Positions 8,281 to 16,919 of a stretch of DNA of 64,000 bases are shown here, one piece after another. Made by a program: the position numbers and the translations under genes. Origin of the DNA: Thalassobium sp. (GTDB lineage Bacteria > Pseudomonadota > Gammaproteobacteria > Pseudomonadales > Oceanobacteraceae); assembly GCA_002733205.1 (NCBI GenBank), contig NVUW01000009.1, positions 37,018 through 101,017 on the forward strand, in the 5' to 3' direction. The notes below the pieces were generated by a model. The model saw only the letters and a list, made by a program, of their open reading frames with translations, was not told the origin of the DNA and made no database searches. The first letter of the stretch is position 1. Each line of letters begins with the position of its first letter.

Positions 8281-8472
8281 CTACTTGCGCCACAGGCGCA
8301 GTTCTCTGAACTCCCCCGGCCCCGCTTCAACCCAGACAATCTCAGCCTGATCTGAGAAGACAAATTTATTGCCGAGCAGAAAGCCTGCCCGTCGCCGACC
8401 GGACACCGTTGCCGAGGCCTGACGCCCCTGCTTTTTGGCGCTCCGGGCAAAATTTTCTTGTAAGACATCCAT
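8281..8472 (-). CDS. Small basic protein of unknown function
   Basis: A 63-residue basic protein starting at the ATG at 8472, chosen because TTGGAG sits 6-8 bases upstream; the frame is open to 8559 but lacks such a site. The sequence is rich in arginine and lysine at first (ARSAKKQGRQ, SGRRRAGFLL) and ends in a short beta-type stretch (IVWVEAGPGEFREL). I do not recognise the family. It is divergent from ylqF, with about 200 bases of intergenic DNA between them. Codon use resembles its neighbours. It is probably a real small gene but has no assigned role. Confidence 0.5.
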   Translation of the reverse strand: MDVLQENFARSAKKQGRQASATVSGRRRAGFLLGNKFVFSDQAEIVWVEAGPGEFRELRLWRK

Positions 8473-8679
8473 AGTTGTCTCCAATCCAATCAATTTCACC
8501 TTGCCGATTGAGATTAACTTACCCCTCAATTGTGACAGTCCAGTGTCGGAGATTTTCACCGGTTAACGCAGTATCTATCGGTCTTCAGGCCACTGCGTTC
8601 AAGTGAGCGGTTGCTCTCCACTGGCCTTGCTTTACAATGTGCCGCCCTTTTAATCACTCGTCAATTGGAAAGCGTCACT

Positions 8680-9591
8680 ATGGCAATTCAATGGTTCCCA
8701 GGGCACATGAACAAAGCCCGCAAGAAAATCAGCGAAGCGATGCCGGACATCGACATCGTGGTCGAGGTTCTTGACGCCCGCCTGCCCTATTCCAGCACCA
8801 ACCCGATGGTTGACGAGCTGCGCGGCGATAAAACCTGCATCAAGGTACTGAACAAGGCCGATCTGGCCGACCCTAAGGTCACTCAGCAGTGGGTCGATTA
8901 CTTTGGCAAACAGCACAATACCCAGGCCATTCCGTTGGTTGCGGAAGACCGCAATCAGGTTAAAAAGCTGATTGCTTTGTGCAAAAAACTGGGTAGCTCC
9001 CGACTGGAGAAAAAACTCTCGATCCGGGTGATGATCATGGGCATTCCCAACGTCGGTAAGTCCACCCTGATCAACGCACTGGCCGGGCGCTACATCGCCA
9101 AAACCGGTAATGAGCCGGCGGTGACCAAATCCAATCAGATGATTGATCTGAAAAACGGCATCATTCTGTCCGATACGCCGGGAATTCTCTGGCCAAAATT
9201 TGAGAACGAACACAGCGGCTACCGTCTGGCCGCCAGTGGTGCCGTCAAAGATACCGCCATGGAATACACCGATGTGGCGACCTATGCACTGGGTTATCTG
9301 CTCGACCAGTACAGTACTGAGCTGTCGGCACGTTTTCGCTTTAAGGAATTACCGGCCACAGCCTCTGAAGCCCTGAGCACCATTGCTGCCAAACGCGGTT
9401 GTCTGAGACCCGGTGGCATTGCCGATTTGCACAAAGCCGCGGAGTTGTGCCTGCATGAGTTGCGGGCGGGAAAGATTGGCCGGATTACGTTGGAGAACCC
9501 GGCCATTGTCGAACAGGAACTGGCTGAAATTGAAGAGCGCCGTCTGGAAGCACTCAGACTTCTTGAAGAATCGCCTGATAAACCTGCGTAA
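8680..9591 (+). CDS. ylqF: Ribosome biogenesis GTPase YlqF (RbgA)
   Basis: A 303-residue circularly permuted GTPase that assists late assembly of the large ribosomal subunit. The GTPase motifs appear in the permuted order that defines the family: G4 N58-K-A-D61 first, then G1 (GIPNVGKST, residues 121-129), then G3 (D165-T-P-G168). The N-terminal QWFPGHMNKA is the YlqF signature. The ATG at 8680 is used, since it yields exactly this N-terminus and has GGAAAG upstream. The 3' end overlaps the convergent gene at 9554-9991 by 38 bases. Confidence 0.95.
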   Translation: MAIQWFPGHMNKARKKISEAMPDIDIVVEVLDARLPYSSTNPMVDELRGDKTCIKVLNKADLADPKVTQQWVDYFGKQHNTQAIPLVAEDRNQVKKLIALCKKLGSSRLEKKLSIRVMIMGIPNVGKSTLINALAGRYIAKTGNEPAVTKSNQMIDLKNGIILSDTPGILWPKFENEHSGYRLAASGAVKDTAMEYTDVATYALGYLLDQYSTELSARFRFKELPATASEALSTIAAKRGCLRPGGIADLHKAAELCLHELRAGKIGRITLENPAIVEQELAEIEERRLEALRLLEESPDKPA

Positions 9592-9991
9592 AGGTCTGCC
9601 ACTGAGGGTCTTCGTCCGCCACCACTTCGATCGGGTATAAACCCTCGGCGGTGGGAATACGGTCAAGGCCCTCTTTCAACAGCTCAATGTCTTTGCAGTA
9701 AATAATCCACTGACACACTCCGGCATGGGTAATCACCATCGCCACCAGAGCATTTTCACCGGGCTCAAGTTTATTTTGCAGGTGCTCACCAAAGATCAGA
9801 ATTTTGCCCTGCTCGCCTAAGCTGGGAAAGCCGGTACTGTCATCAACACTGCCGGCGTTCCAGGCAATCTGCACGCACAGCGGGTAAGATTCCGACTCGC
9901 GGGCAAGCTCCCAGTCTTCACGGTACTGAATGCTGATGGGCTTGTCGTTCAGACTACCGCCAGCCCGGACCCAACGGTTGTTCGCCAGCAT
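9554..9991 (-). CDS. DUF695-like cytoplasmic protein
   Basis: A 145-residue soluble protein that resembles DUF695 proteins: an N-terminal half with WELARESESYPLCVQIAW and a C-terminal half ending EVVADEDPQWQTFTQVYQ. No catalytic residues can be pointed out. The family has no established function. It is convergent with ylqF and overlaps its last 38 bases, so the two mRNAs have complementary ends. Downstream of its start lies a short AT-rich gap before the persulfide dioxygenase gene on the same strand. Confidence 0.6.
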   Translation of the reverse strand: MLANNRWVRAGGSLNDKPISIQYREDWELARESESYPLCVQIAWNAGSVDDSTGFPSLGEQGKILIFGEHLQNKLEPGENALVAMVITHAGVCQWIIYCKDIELLKEGLDRIPTAEGLYPIEVVADEDPQWQTFTQVYQAILQEV

Positions 9992-10073
9992 GGCTTATTC
10001 CTTTTTGTTTGGTTGCATTCAGACTAATAGAAATCGGTGCAAATGCCAAAAAGTCATTGCCGTCAGCCCCCTC

Positions 10074-10961
10074 TCAAAGCAGGTTTAATGGCAATTTGAG
10101 ATACGCCACACCATTCTCTTCGGCCTGAGGGAATGCTCCGGCTCGGATATTCACCTGCAATGACGGCAAAATAAGCCGCGGCATATCCAGGCCCGCATCA
10201 CGTTCCGTGCGCATCTGAATGAAATCCGTCTCACTGATACCGGCTTTTACATGGATATTGTCAGCCCGCTGCTCCGCTACCGTAACAGCCGAACAAACCG
10301 GCCGCTCAGACGGCGGATAGTCATGACATAAATGCAGCACCGTCGTTTCCGGCAGCGACAACAAACGCTGTACCGACTGATAGAGCGTCGCCGCATCACC
10401 ACCGGGAAAATCACAGCGGGCAGTGCCCACATCAGGCATAAACAACGTATCGCCAACAAACACATCCTGCTGGTTGACCCGATAGCTGACACAGGCTGGC
10501 GTATGGCCGGGTGTGGCCAATACATCAATGTTGCTGTCACCCAACGGCAAACGGTCGCCGTCGCTGACCAGCTGGTCAAACTGACGACCATCGGCGACAA
10601 AGCGCTCATCTTCATTGAAAATTTTCTTAAAGGTACCCTGCACCTGACGGATGTCAGCGCCAATCACAATCTGCGCGTTACTGTGCTGGCGAATGTAATC
10701 AGCGGCGGTCAGATGATCGGCATGTGCGTGGGTTTCCAGCACATAGTTCAGCGTCAGCGACTGCTGTGCGACCTGAGCCAGAATATCGTCAATAAACGGA
10801 GTACTGGTACGCCCGGACTTCTGATCGAAGTCGAGCACCGGGTCGATAATGGCGGCCTGACCCGTGGCTTTATCCGTTAACAGATAAGTAAAGGTGGACG
10901 TATCTGCGTGGAAAAAACTGTCGATGCGGATGGTTGCATCATCATTTGGCTGGCGGGTCAT
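10074..10961 (-). CDS. Persulfide dioxygenase, metallo-beta-lactamase fold (ETHE1/Blh-like)
   Basis: A 295-residue MBL-fold enzyme of the persulfide dioxygenase group, which oxidises glutathione persulfide to sulfite with a single iron. The iron-binding motifs are present: THAHADH (about residues 88-94), GHTPACVSY with the second histidine, GDTLFMPDVG with the bridging aspartate, and LCHDYPP. The family-specific insertion GTARCDFPGGD is also there, distinguishing it from glyoxalase II. It is divergently transcribed from an ArsR-type regulator with paired cysteines, the arrangement seen in BigR-type sulfide-response operons, which strengthens the assignment. The product sulfite could leave through the SulP-type transporter encoded after the regulator. 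Confidence 0.88.
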   Translation of the reverse strand: MTRQPNDDATIRIDSFFHADTSTFTYLLTDKATGQAAIIDPVLDFDQKSGRTSTPFIDDILAQVAQQSLTLNYVLETHAHADHLTAADYIRQHSNAQIVIGADIRQVQGTFKKIFNEDERFVADGRQFDQLVSDGDRLPLGDSNIDVLATPGHTPACVSYRVNQQDVFVGDTLFMPDVGTARCDFPGGDAATLYQSVQRLLSLPETTVLHLCHDYPPSERPVCSAVTVAEQRADNIHVKAGISETDFIQMRTERDAGLDMPRLILPSLQVNIRAGAFPQAEENGVAYLKLPLNLL

Positions 10962-10989
10962 TGTTACCTCCGGCGATATGAATTTAGCG

Positions 10990-11035
10990 TGATTATATTA
11001 GCATATTCTTATTTAGCAATATTTGATATACACTT
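10990..11035. promoter_or_regulatory. AT-rich operator/promoter between persulfide dioxygenase and its regulator
   Basis: The 101-base divergent region has a strongly AT-rich core with two direct copies of TTAGCA (10998-11003 and 11013-11018) spaced by 15 bases, each followed by an AT tract. It lies between the two starts and is the expected binding place for the adjacent ArsR-type protein. The exact operator is inferred. Confidence 0.5.
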
Positions 11036-11062
11036 TAAAAAGCGTAGCCCGGAAGACAAACC

Positions 11063-11419
11063 ATGATCAATCACGATGCCCTCGACCATCATCGTCAGGA
11101 TGCCGTCCGCCTGCTTAAGGCTTTGGCCAACGAGCACCGCCTGACCATTCTGTGCTGCCTGCGTCATGGTGAAATTTCAGTCAGTGAACTGACCAGTCGT
11201 CTGCCTCTGAGCCAGTCGGCGCTATCCCAGCATCTGGCCTGGCTGCGCAGCGAACATCTGGTACATACCCGCCGCAGCGCCCAAAATGTCTATTATCAGC
11301 TCAGTGACGATAAAGCCGAGCGGATTATTAATGTACTGAATGGCCTGTATTGCGATACCACACCCAAGACAACACCACCTGCCGCCTCTCAGGAGACCAC
11401 GTTGCATGCGCCTGACTAA
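11063..11419 (+). CDS. ArsR-type regulator, probable persulfide sensor (BigR/SqrR-like)
   Basis: A 118-residue winged-helix repressor. The fold is clear from LLKALANEHRLTILCCLRHGE, the recognition helix PLSQSALSQHLAWL and the wing HTRRSAQNVYYQL. It lacks the metal motif ELCVCDL found in the second ArsR of this window. Instead it has Cys31/Cys32 early and Cys97 in the last helix. The spacing of 65-66 residues matches the two cysteines that form a tetrasulfide in SqrR/BigR-type persulfide sensors. It is therefore likely to derepress the divergent dioxygenase and the SulP gene when sulfide rises. Its last 14 bases overlap the SulP start, indicating an operon. Confidence 0.85.
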   Translation: MINHDALDHHRQDAVRLLKALANEHRLTILCCLRHGEISVSELTSRLPLSQSALSQHLAWLRSEHLVHTRRSAQNVYYQLSDDKAERIINVLNGLYCDTTPKTTPPAASQETTLHAPD

Positions 11420-13124
11420 CACTCTGTCGGGTTATCAGCGCCGCTGGCTGATGTCCGACATTACGGCCGGACTGGTCGTTGCAGCGCTGATTACCCCACA
11501 AGCCATGGCCTACGCGCTGCTGGCCGGGATGCCTCCACAAGCCGGGCTGTACGCCGCCCTGTTGCCGGTGCTGGCGTACGCGCTGCTGGGCAGCAGCCCC
11601 ATTCTGGCCGTAGGCCCGGTGGCGGTTATTTCCCTGATGACCTTTGAGGCACTGCACAACGCTGCAACGCCCGGCAGCGCTGAATACCTGAGCATGGCCA
11701 GTGCGCTGGCACTGCTAACCGGCTTGTGGCTGTTATTGTTTTATCTGATTGATCTGGGACGCTGGACCACGTTTATCAGCCATTCGGTGATTTCTGCCTT
11801 TACCAGCGCAACCGCCATTCTGATTGTCGTCAGCCAGTTAAAATACATTACCGGCATTCCGCTACCCGGTGGCAGCTCACTGTGGCAAACCGCAACGCAT
11901 CTCAGCAACGACTATCCGCAATGGCAACCGGAAGCGGTAGCCATTGCGCTGGCGGCGCTGCTGCTGCTGTACAGCTGGCAATGGCTGATTCCGAAAATCA
12001 CCTGCCGCCTGCCACTCTGGCTCAGCAGTCTGCTGAATAAAGCCGGGCCACTGGCTGCGGTTGCAATGGGCATTGCCGTCGTTCAGGCCGTGACACCGAC
12101 CATTGCCACTATTGGTGAATTACCCGCGGGCCTGCCAGTGCTGGCTCTGCCTGCACTGACCATTGATCAATGGCAAACGCTGCTGCCGGCGGCGGCGGTT
12201 ATCGCCCTGATTGGCTATCTGTCGAGTCTTTCGGTGGCGGAAGCGCTCGCGCCACTGCCGGATAGCAACTCAGCCGCCAACGCGGAACCATCCACGCCGC
12301 CGCGCTTACGCACCAATCAGGAGCTGCTGGCCTTAGGCATCGCCAATTTAGCCGCTGCCATCAGTCAGGCTTTCCCGGTGGCCGGTGGCTTTGGCCGCAG
12401 TGTGGTGAACCGCGCAGCAGGCGCCCGCACGCAGCTAGCCAGTATCATTACAGTCGTATTGGTTGCGCTGGTTTGCCTGTTTGCCAGCCGGCTGTTTATG
12501 GATCTTCCTTACGCGGTTCTGGCAGTCATTATTGTCAGCGCGGTGCTGCCCCTAATCAGCTTCAGCGACGCCCGGCGCGCCTGGCATTTTCAGAAAAGTG
12601 ACGGACTGGTATGGCTAACCACCTTTACCGCCGTGTTGGCAGCGGGTGCGGTCGATGGCATTTTACTCGGCATGGTGCTGTCGCTGGTGCTGTACCTGCG
12701 CCGCTCCAGCGAGCCTCATATTGCCGAAATCGGCCGGGTCGGAGACAGTGACCATTTCCGCAATGTCAAACGCCATCAGGTGACCACCAGCACGCAGGTA
12801 CTGATGATCCGTATTGATGAAAATCTGTATTTTGCCAACGGTCAGTATCTGGAGGATGTTATTCGCCAGCGCCTGCAAAGTGGCGGGCACATCCGCCATG
12901 TGGTTCTGGTCGGCAGCGCCATCAACCATATCGATTTCAGTGGGTTTGAAACCCTGCAACACTTACTCAGAGAACTGCGCAAGCAGCACATTCAGCTGCA
13001 TCTGGCTGAAGTTAAAGGTCCGGTCATGGATCAGCTGGGTAAAACCAATCTGCTGGAAGAACTTGCCCCGGGCCAGGTATTTTTTACCGCCAGTGAGGCA
13101 TTGCGCACCCTGGCAGACTGCTGA
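11406..13124 (+). CDS. SulP family anion transporter with STAS domain
   Basis: A 572-residue inner-membrane transporter. The N-terminal SulP core begins with the signature ALITPQAMAYALLAGMPPQAGLYAALLP broken into its usual segments, and about 10-12 membrane helices follow to residue 430. The motif FPVAGGFGRSVVNRAAGARTQL is typical. A cytoplasmic STAS domain occupies about residues 440-570 (FANGQYLEDVIRQRL, DFSGFETLQHLL). Substrates of the family include sulfate, sulfite-like anions and bicarbonate. Given its overlap with the persulfide regulator, handling of sulfate or sulfite is the likely job. The start at 11406 lies inside the regulator gene, giving translational coupling. Confidence 0.9.
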   Translation: MRLTNTLSGYQRRWLMSDITAGLVVAALITPQAMAYALLAGMPPQAGLYAALLPVLAYALLGSSPILAVGPVAVISLMTFEALHNAATPGSAEYLSMASALALLTGLWLLLFYLIDLGRWTTFISHSVISAFTSATAILIVVSQLKYITGIPLPGGSSLWQTATHLSNDYPQWQPEAVAIALAALLLLYSWQWLIPKITCRLPLWLSSLLNKAGPLAAVAMGIAVVQAVTPTIATIGELPAGLPVLALPALTIDQWQTLLPAAAVIALIGYLSSLSVAEALAPLPDSNSAANAEPSTPPRLRTNQELLALGIANLAAAISQAFPVAGGFGRSVVNRAAGARTQLASIITVVLVALVCLFASRLFMDLPYAVLAVIIVSAVLPLISFSDARRAWHFQKSDGLVWLTTFTAVLAAGAVDGILLGMVLSLVLYLRRSSEPHIAEIGRVGDSDHFRNVKRHQVTTSTQVLMIRIDENLYFANGQYLEDVIRQRLQSGGHIRHVVLVGSAINHIDFSGFETLQHLLRELRKQHIQLHLAEVKGPVMDQLGKTNLLEELAPGQVFFTASEALRTLADC

Positions 13125-13143
13125 AATCATGAGCGGAAGGATA

Positions 13144-13386
13144 ATGAGTATGAAACAACCAACCTCAGAGCAACCCTGTCAGAATGCCGCACCCTGCCAG
13201 AATGCCAATACCAGCCCCACGGACGATGTAGCGCCCCCTAACCCTGCTGAAAACGCGGGTGAACCGGTTGATGAACGAACGGACGGACGCCGTTACGAAG
13301 TCCAGCCGCAACGCGACGGTGCGCGCTTACGGGTTCGCTACCGCGAAGGTACAACCCGCAGCGGCGCCTGCCGTCTTTGCCGCTGA
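13144..13386 (+). CDS. Small cysteine-containing protein of unknown function
   Basis: An 80-residue protein starting at 13144 behind GGAAGG; a second ATG at 13129 is in frame but has no ribosome site. The first half is low-complexity and rich in proline, asparagine and glutamate with the repeated PCQNA pair (PCQNAAPCQNANTSP). The second half is basic (DGRRYEVQPQRDGARLRVRYREG) and ends in SGACRLCR, giving four cysteines in all. I do not recognise it. It follows the SulP gene by 19 bases and probably belongs to that operon, so a link to sulfur chemistry is possible but unproven. Confidence 0.55.
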   Translation: MSMKQPTSEQPCQNAAPCQNANTSPTDDVAPPNPAENAGEPVDERTDGRRYEVQPQRDGARLRVRYREGTTRSGACRLCR

Positions 13387-13483
13387 TCCCCAGTCTCAGG
13401 GGTTAAACCCCTAATAACTGCAGGTTAATTTCTCTTTGCTCACAGGCTATGATGCCTGCCCTGCTATGTGACGGAGCCTGTTT

Positions 13484-13966
13484 ATGATTCTGACTTACAG
13501 CCTGATGATTCTGGGTCTGTTGATTATCGCCCTGCTGGCTGGCTATGCCTGGCATCTGACCCGCAAGGTCAACGCAGTAAAACAGCGCCAGCAGGAGGAA
13601 GAAGCTCAGGCCGCCCTGCAATTGCGTAACCGCCAACTGGAACTGTTGCAGGATATCCGCTTTATCGCCCGCTCCGTACTCGACGAGCAATGCGAAATTA
13701 CCGAAGGCGTGCTGCGCATTCAGTACCTGCTGTCGGCCCTGGACCCGACGGTATGGGAGCAGGATGAACTGCGCGCCGTACGCAGCCATTACCAGTCAAC
13801 AGCATCGATGCCTATTCTGGATGCCTACAAACAGCTGCCCCGCAAAGAACAGTTCAAACTGGATCAACAACGCTGGGCTCTGGAAAAAGAAAACCAACCG
13901 GTCATTGAACGCGAACTGCGTTGGCTGGTCAGTTATTCTTTCCCTGCCGTCACGCTGATCCAGTGA
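13484..13966 (+). CDS. DUF2489 family membrane-anchored protein
   Basis: A 160-residue protein with one N-terminal membrane helix (about residues 4-24, LMILGLLIIALLAGYAW) followed by a long coiled-coil-like helical region (KVNAVKQRQQEEEAQAAL) and a helical C-terminal domain. The pattern CEITEGVLRIQYLLSALDP and AYKQLPRKEQFKLDQQR is characteristic of DUF2489, a family confined to gammaproteobacteria with no known function. It lies 45 bases before yceI on the same strand, which may share its transcript. It is anchored in the inner membrane with the bulk in the cytoplasm by the positive-inside rule. Confidence 0.8.
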   Translation: MILTYSLMILGLLIIALLAGYAWHLTRKVNAVKQRQQEEEAQAALQLRNRQLELLQDIRFIARSVLDEQCEITEGVLRIQYLLSALDPTVWEQDELRAVRSHYQSTASMPILDAYKQLPRKEQFKLDQQRWALEKENQPVIERELRWLVSYSFPAVTLIQ

Positions 13967-14011
13967 TTGCATAAAACTCACCAGCCCGCCAATAAAGACA
14001 AGGAGCACACC

Positions 14012-14584
14012 ATGCGTCATCTACTGCTTATTTCTGCCCTGCTGTTCAGCGCGTTCAGCCAGGCCGAATGGACACTGCAACCTTCTTCTGCACTGACTTT
14101 TCTGACCACCAAAAATACTCACCTGACCGAAATACATCACTTCCGCAGCATCAGCGGCAAAGTCAGCGATCAGGGCATGGCCGAACTGAACATCGATCTG
14201 ACCAGCATTGATTCCGGCATTCCGGTACGCGATAGCCGCATGCAGGAATTTCTGTTCGAAACCAACCGCTTTAGTCATGCAACGTTTAATGCCGTGATTC
14301 CTGTCGAAGCGATGAATAAAGCGCGCAACGGTGCCAGCCAGACGCTGGATCTGAAAGGCACGCTGATGCTGCATGGTAACGAGGAAGAAGTAACGGTGCC
14401 CGTGCTGATTGTTCCGGCACAGGATAAAAGCGTGGTCATCACCAGCCTGCAACCAGTATTGGTGCATGCGGACAGTTTCGCCCTGACCGCCGGCATTCAG
14501 AAATTGCGCGATATTGCCAAGCTGGAACGTATCGCCGAGGTGGTGCCGGTCAGCTTCAGCCTGACCTTCAGCCCTGCGCAATAA
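14012..14584 (+). CDS. yceI: YceI family periplasmic lipid-binding protein
   Basis: A 190-residue protein with a signal peptide cleaved near AFSQA and a YceI lipocalin-like barrel. Family features are visible: WTLQPSSALTFLTTKN at the start, SISGKVSDQG, DSGIPVRDSRMQEFLFE and FSHATF. YceI proteins bind isoprenoid-type lipids in a central cavity. The start at 14012 is supported by AAGGAG eight bases upstream and by the signal peptide; the longer frame from 13967 is rejected. The 3' end meets a GC-rich hairpin (14606-14629) shared with the convergent gene. Confidence 0.9.
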   Translation: MRHLLLISALLFSAFSQAEWTLQPSSALTFLTTKNTHLTEIHHFRSISGKVSDQGMAELNIDLTSIDSGIPVRDSRMQEFLFETNRFSHATFNAVIPVEAMNKARNGASQTLDLKGTLMLHGNEEEVTVPVLIVPAQDKSVVITSLQPVLVHADSFALTAGIQKLRDIAKLERIAEVVPVSFSLTFSPAQ

Positions 14585-14605
14585 TCCGCAGAGCCGTTAT
14601 AACCC

Positions 14606-14629
14606 TGCCGCCGCGAACCCGCGGCGGCA
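14606..14629. terminator. GC-rich hairpin between convergent genes
   Basis: A 9-bp perfect stem (14606-14614 with 14621-14629) around a six-base loop. It directly abuts the stop codon of the minus-strand gene. No T-run follows on either strand, so it may act as a factor-assisted terminator or a 3' stabiliser rather than a classical intrinsic terminator. Confidence 0.5.
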
Positions 14630-14851
14630 TTAACCTTTGGCACGCTGCTTTGCCTGTTTCAGCAGCTGTTCGATATCGTTAACGGTATCATTCATGGCCG
14701 TCATCACCACGGTATTCAGTGCCGATTCAATCAATACCTCCAGACTGCCAAAGTGGTAATCGCCAATAGCATCCGCCAGCCCCTTATCGAGATCACTGCG
14801 GAAATTCTGCACGATCTTTTGTGCGTGTTTACGGTGCGGTCTGTCCTGCAT
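14630..14851 (-). CDS. Small helical protein of unknown function, downstream of ppk2
   Basis: A 73-residue protein, basic at both ends (MQDRPHRKHAQK and KQAKQRAKG) with an amphipathic helical centre (DLDKGLADAIGD, SLEVLIESALNTVV). I do not recognise the family. It starts 30 bases after the ppk2 stop on the same strand, with no terminator between, so it is probably co-transcribed with polyphosphate kinase. The pattern looks like a small helical dimer. The stop codon is inside or beside a GC-rich hairpin. Confidence 0.55.
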   Translation of the reverse strand: MQDRPHRKHAQKIVQNFRSDLDKGLADAIGDYHFGSLEVLIESALNTVVMTAMNDTVNDIEQLLKQAKQRAKG

Positions 14852-14881
14852 ATCGAGTCTCGGTTCATTAAAGGTTACGCC

Positions 14882-15730
14882 CTAGCAGTCCATAGACTGA
14901 GTAGCAGGCTGAATGATCAGTGGGTCAGGCGTCAGATCTAAAGATGTGGATTTATTGGTATAATCCAGCTGATTCAAAACATGGCGCATCGCATTCAGAC
15001 GCGCGCGCTTTTTGTCATCCGAGCGCACCACCGTCCAGGGCGCATCCAGATGATTAGTGTAATAAAACATCGCCTCTTTGGCTTCGGTGTAGTCATCCCA
15101 TTTATCCAGCGATGCCAGATCAATCGGGCTTAATTTCCACTGTTTTAACGGGTCTACCTGGCGGCTCTGAAAGCGTTGTAACTGCTCCTGACGGCTGACA
15201 GAAAACCAGAATTTCACCACACGGATGCCGGAACGTACCAGCATCCGTTCCAGCTCCGGCACTTCGCGCATAAACTCCAGATATTCGCTGTTGCTGCAAA
15301 ATCCCATCACCCGCTCCACACCGGCCCGGTTGTACCAGGAGCGGTCAAACATCACGATTTCGCCCGCCGCCGGTAAGTGCTGAACATAACGCTGAAAATA
15401 CCATTGGGTGCGTTCGCTATCACTGGGCTTTTCCAGTGCCACAACGTGAGCGCCACGCGGATTCAGATGTTCCATAAAGCGTTTAATGGTTCCGCCTTTA
15501 CCTGCGGCATCACGTCCCTCAAACAGCAGAACAATTTTCTGACCGGTTTCTTTGACCCAGCTCTGCATTTTTAACAGCTCAATCTGCAGACTCTGTTTTT
15601 CCTGTTCATAGCGTTCGCGGGTCATCCGCTCACCGTAGGGCAAATGCAGGGTTTTCCCCGGCTCGGCCTGTTCAGCTTTTTTATCCGCCGGAATGATCAA
15701 AGGAAATGAGTGAGAAGCGGAATCAGACAT
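14882..15730 (-). CDS. ppk2: Polyphosphate kinase 2
   Basis: A 282-residue PPK2 enzyme that transfers phosphate between polyphosphate and nucleotides. The Walker A loop is E71-G-R-D-A-A-G-K-G-G80 and the Walker B/lid region is MFDRSWYNRAGVERVMGF (about residues 127-145). Further conserved elements are YFQRYVQHLP, KFWFSVSRQEQ, KQWKLSPIDLASLDKWDDY and PWTVVRSDDKKRAR. A single PPK2 domain of this length fits class I, which prefers making GTP or ATP from polyphosphate, but subclass cannot be fixed by eye. It is followed by a small gene in the same direction. Confidence 0.95.
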   Translation of the reverse strand: MSDSASHSFPLIIPADKKAEQAEPGKTLHLPYGERMTRERYEQEKQSLQIELLKMQSWVKETGQKIVLLFEGRDAAGKGGTIKRFMEHLNPRGAHVVALEKPSDSERTQWYFQRYVQHLPAAGEIVMFDRSWYNRAGVERVMGFCSNSEYLEFMREVPELERMLVRSGIRVVKFWFSVSRQEQLQRFQSRQVDPLKQWKLSPIDLASLDKWDDYTEAKEAMFYYTNHLDAPWTVVRSDDKKRARLNAMRHVLNQLDYTNKSTSLDLTPDPLIIQPATQSMDC

Positions 15731-15793
15731 GACACCTCCAATAGAAGCAAAATAAGACTCTAGCCGAATCTGAGTGGCGGCTTTTGATGCTTG

Positions 15794-16789
15794 TCACTGT
15801 TCGGCACTGATAAAAGAATCACGGCCATTGCGCTTGGCCTGATACAGGTAGCTGTCGAGATGATCAATGACCTGCCCCAACTCAAGGTTCTGATGGGGGC
15901 GCGGTGTAATGGAGACAAAGCTGCCGGACGCCGTCATCGGTACCGGCTGCTGCAGGTCGTTATGCACATTCATTGCGTGGATTGCCTGCTGTACACGTTC
16001 AACCACGGCACGCAGCTGATCCGGCTGACAACCGGGCAGCAGCAGCGCAAATTCTTCGCCACCAAGACGGCCGATATGATCGGTTGGACGCATCACGCTT
16101 TTCAGGGTGCGGCATAACGTTTTTAATACCCGGTCACCGGTGCCATGACCATGCACATCATTCACCCGTTTAAAATGGTCAAGGTCGAGCAGAACCATGG
16201 CAAACACATGATACTGTCGCTGCCCGCGCGACCATTCGCGCTGATAGGCACGTTCAAAACCACGACGATTTTCGGCTCCGGTCAAAGGATCAGTCAGTGC
16301 CAGTCGCGCCTGCTCTTCCGATTGCTTGACCATCATCAGACAGGCGGCAATAACCGCCGCCAGATGCTGCATAAAATCGGTGGCCATACCGCCCTGAAAA
16401 CGCGTTGGATTCATTGAATACAAACGCAATTGCCCCAGATACACCTCGTTGCGCATTAACGGCAAAGCCAGACCACTTTGCCAGGGCGGAGGTGGCGCAA
16501 TCGGGGCGGCATCAATAATGGGAACGCGACTCTGAAACTCGAGCTGATTGAGTAATACGCCCTGTTCCAGATCGAGGGATTGCAGCATCGCGGCTTTTAA
16601 TTCGCCGTCAGGGTCGCAAACTTTGAGGGTGGCGGCGTCCAGATCAAACTGAGCGGGTAAGCCATCAAGCAAAAGGGTCAGAAAATCAAACCAGGTCTGG
16701 CAGGACAGCAACTGCAGCTCAAATGCCTGCAGGCGGCGCAACAGCGCTTCATTGCGCCGGGCGTTATCCAGTAATTCCTGTAAGTCCAC
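15794..16789 (-). CDS. Diguanylate cyclase with N-terminal GAF/DUF484-like domain
   Basis: A 331-residue cytoplasmic signalling protein. The GTG at 16789 is taken as the start because AAGGAG lies ten bases upstream; the longer frame to 16882 lacks one and reads poorly. Residues about 1-155 form a GAF-like sensor domain resembling DUF484. Residues about 160-325 are a GGDEF domain with the active-site G243-G-E-E-F247 and the inhibitory c-di-GMP site R234-P-T-D237 exactly five residues before it. It should make c-di-GMP and be subject to product inhibition. It stands alone between ppk2 and the divergent murI. Confidence 0.9.
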   Translation of the reverse strand: MDLQELLDNARRNEALLRRLQAFELQLLSCQTWFDFLTLLLDGLPAQFDLDAATLKVCDPDGELKAAMLQSLDLEQGVLLNQLEFQSRVPIIDAAPIAPPPPWQSGLALPLMRNEVYLGQLRLYSMNPTRFQGGMATDFMQHLAAVIAACLMMVKQSEEQARLALTDPLTGAENRRGFERAYQREWSRGQRQYHVFAMVLLDLDHFKRVNDVHGHGTGDRVLKTLCRTLKSVMRPTDHIGRLGGEEFALLLPGCQPDQLRAVVERVQQAIHAMNVHNDLQQPVPMTASGSFVSITPRPHQNLELGQVIDHLDSYLYQAKRNGRDSFISAEQ

Positions 16790-16919
16790 TCTGTTACAGC
16801 TCCTTATCCGTCCAGAGCAGTATAGATGCTCCCTGCCATTTCGCGTTCCTGGCATGCCGGCGGAAGATAAAAACAGAAACATTTGCTAAACTGCCGCGCT
16901 TTCCATAACCAGTACCGCC

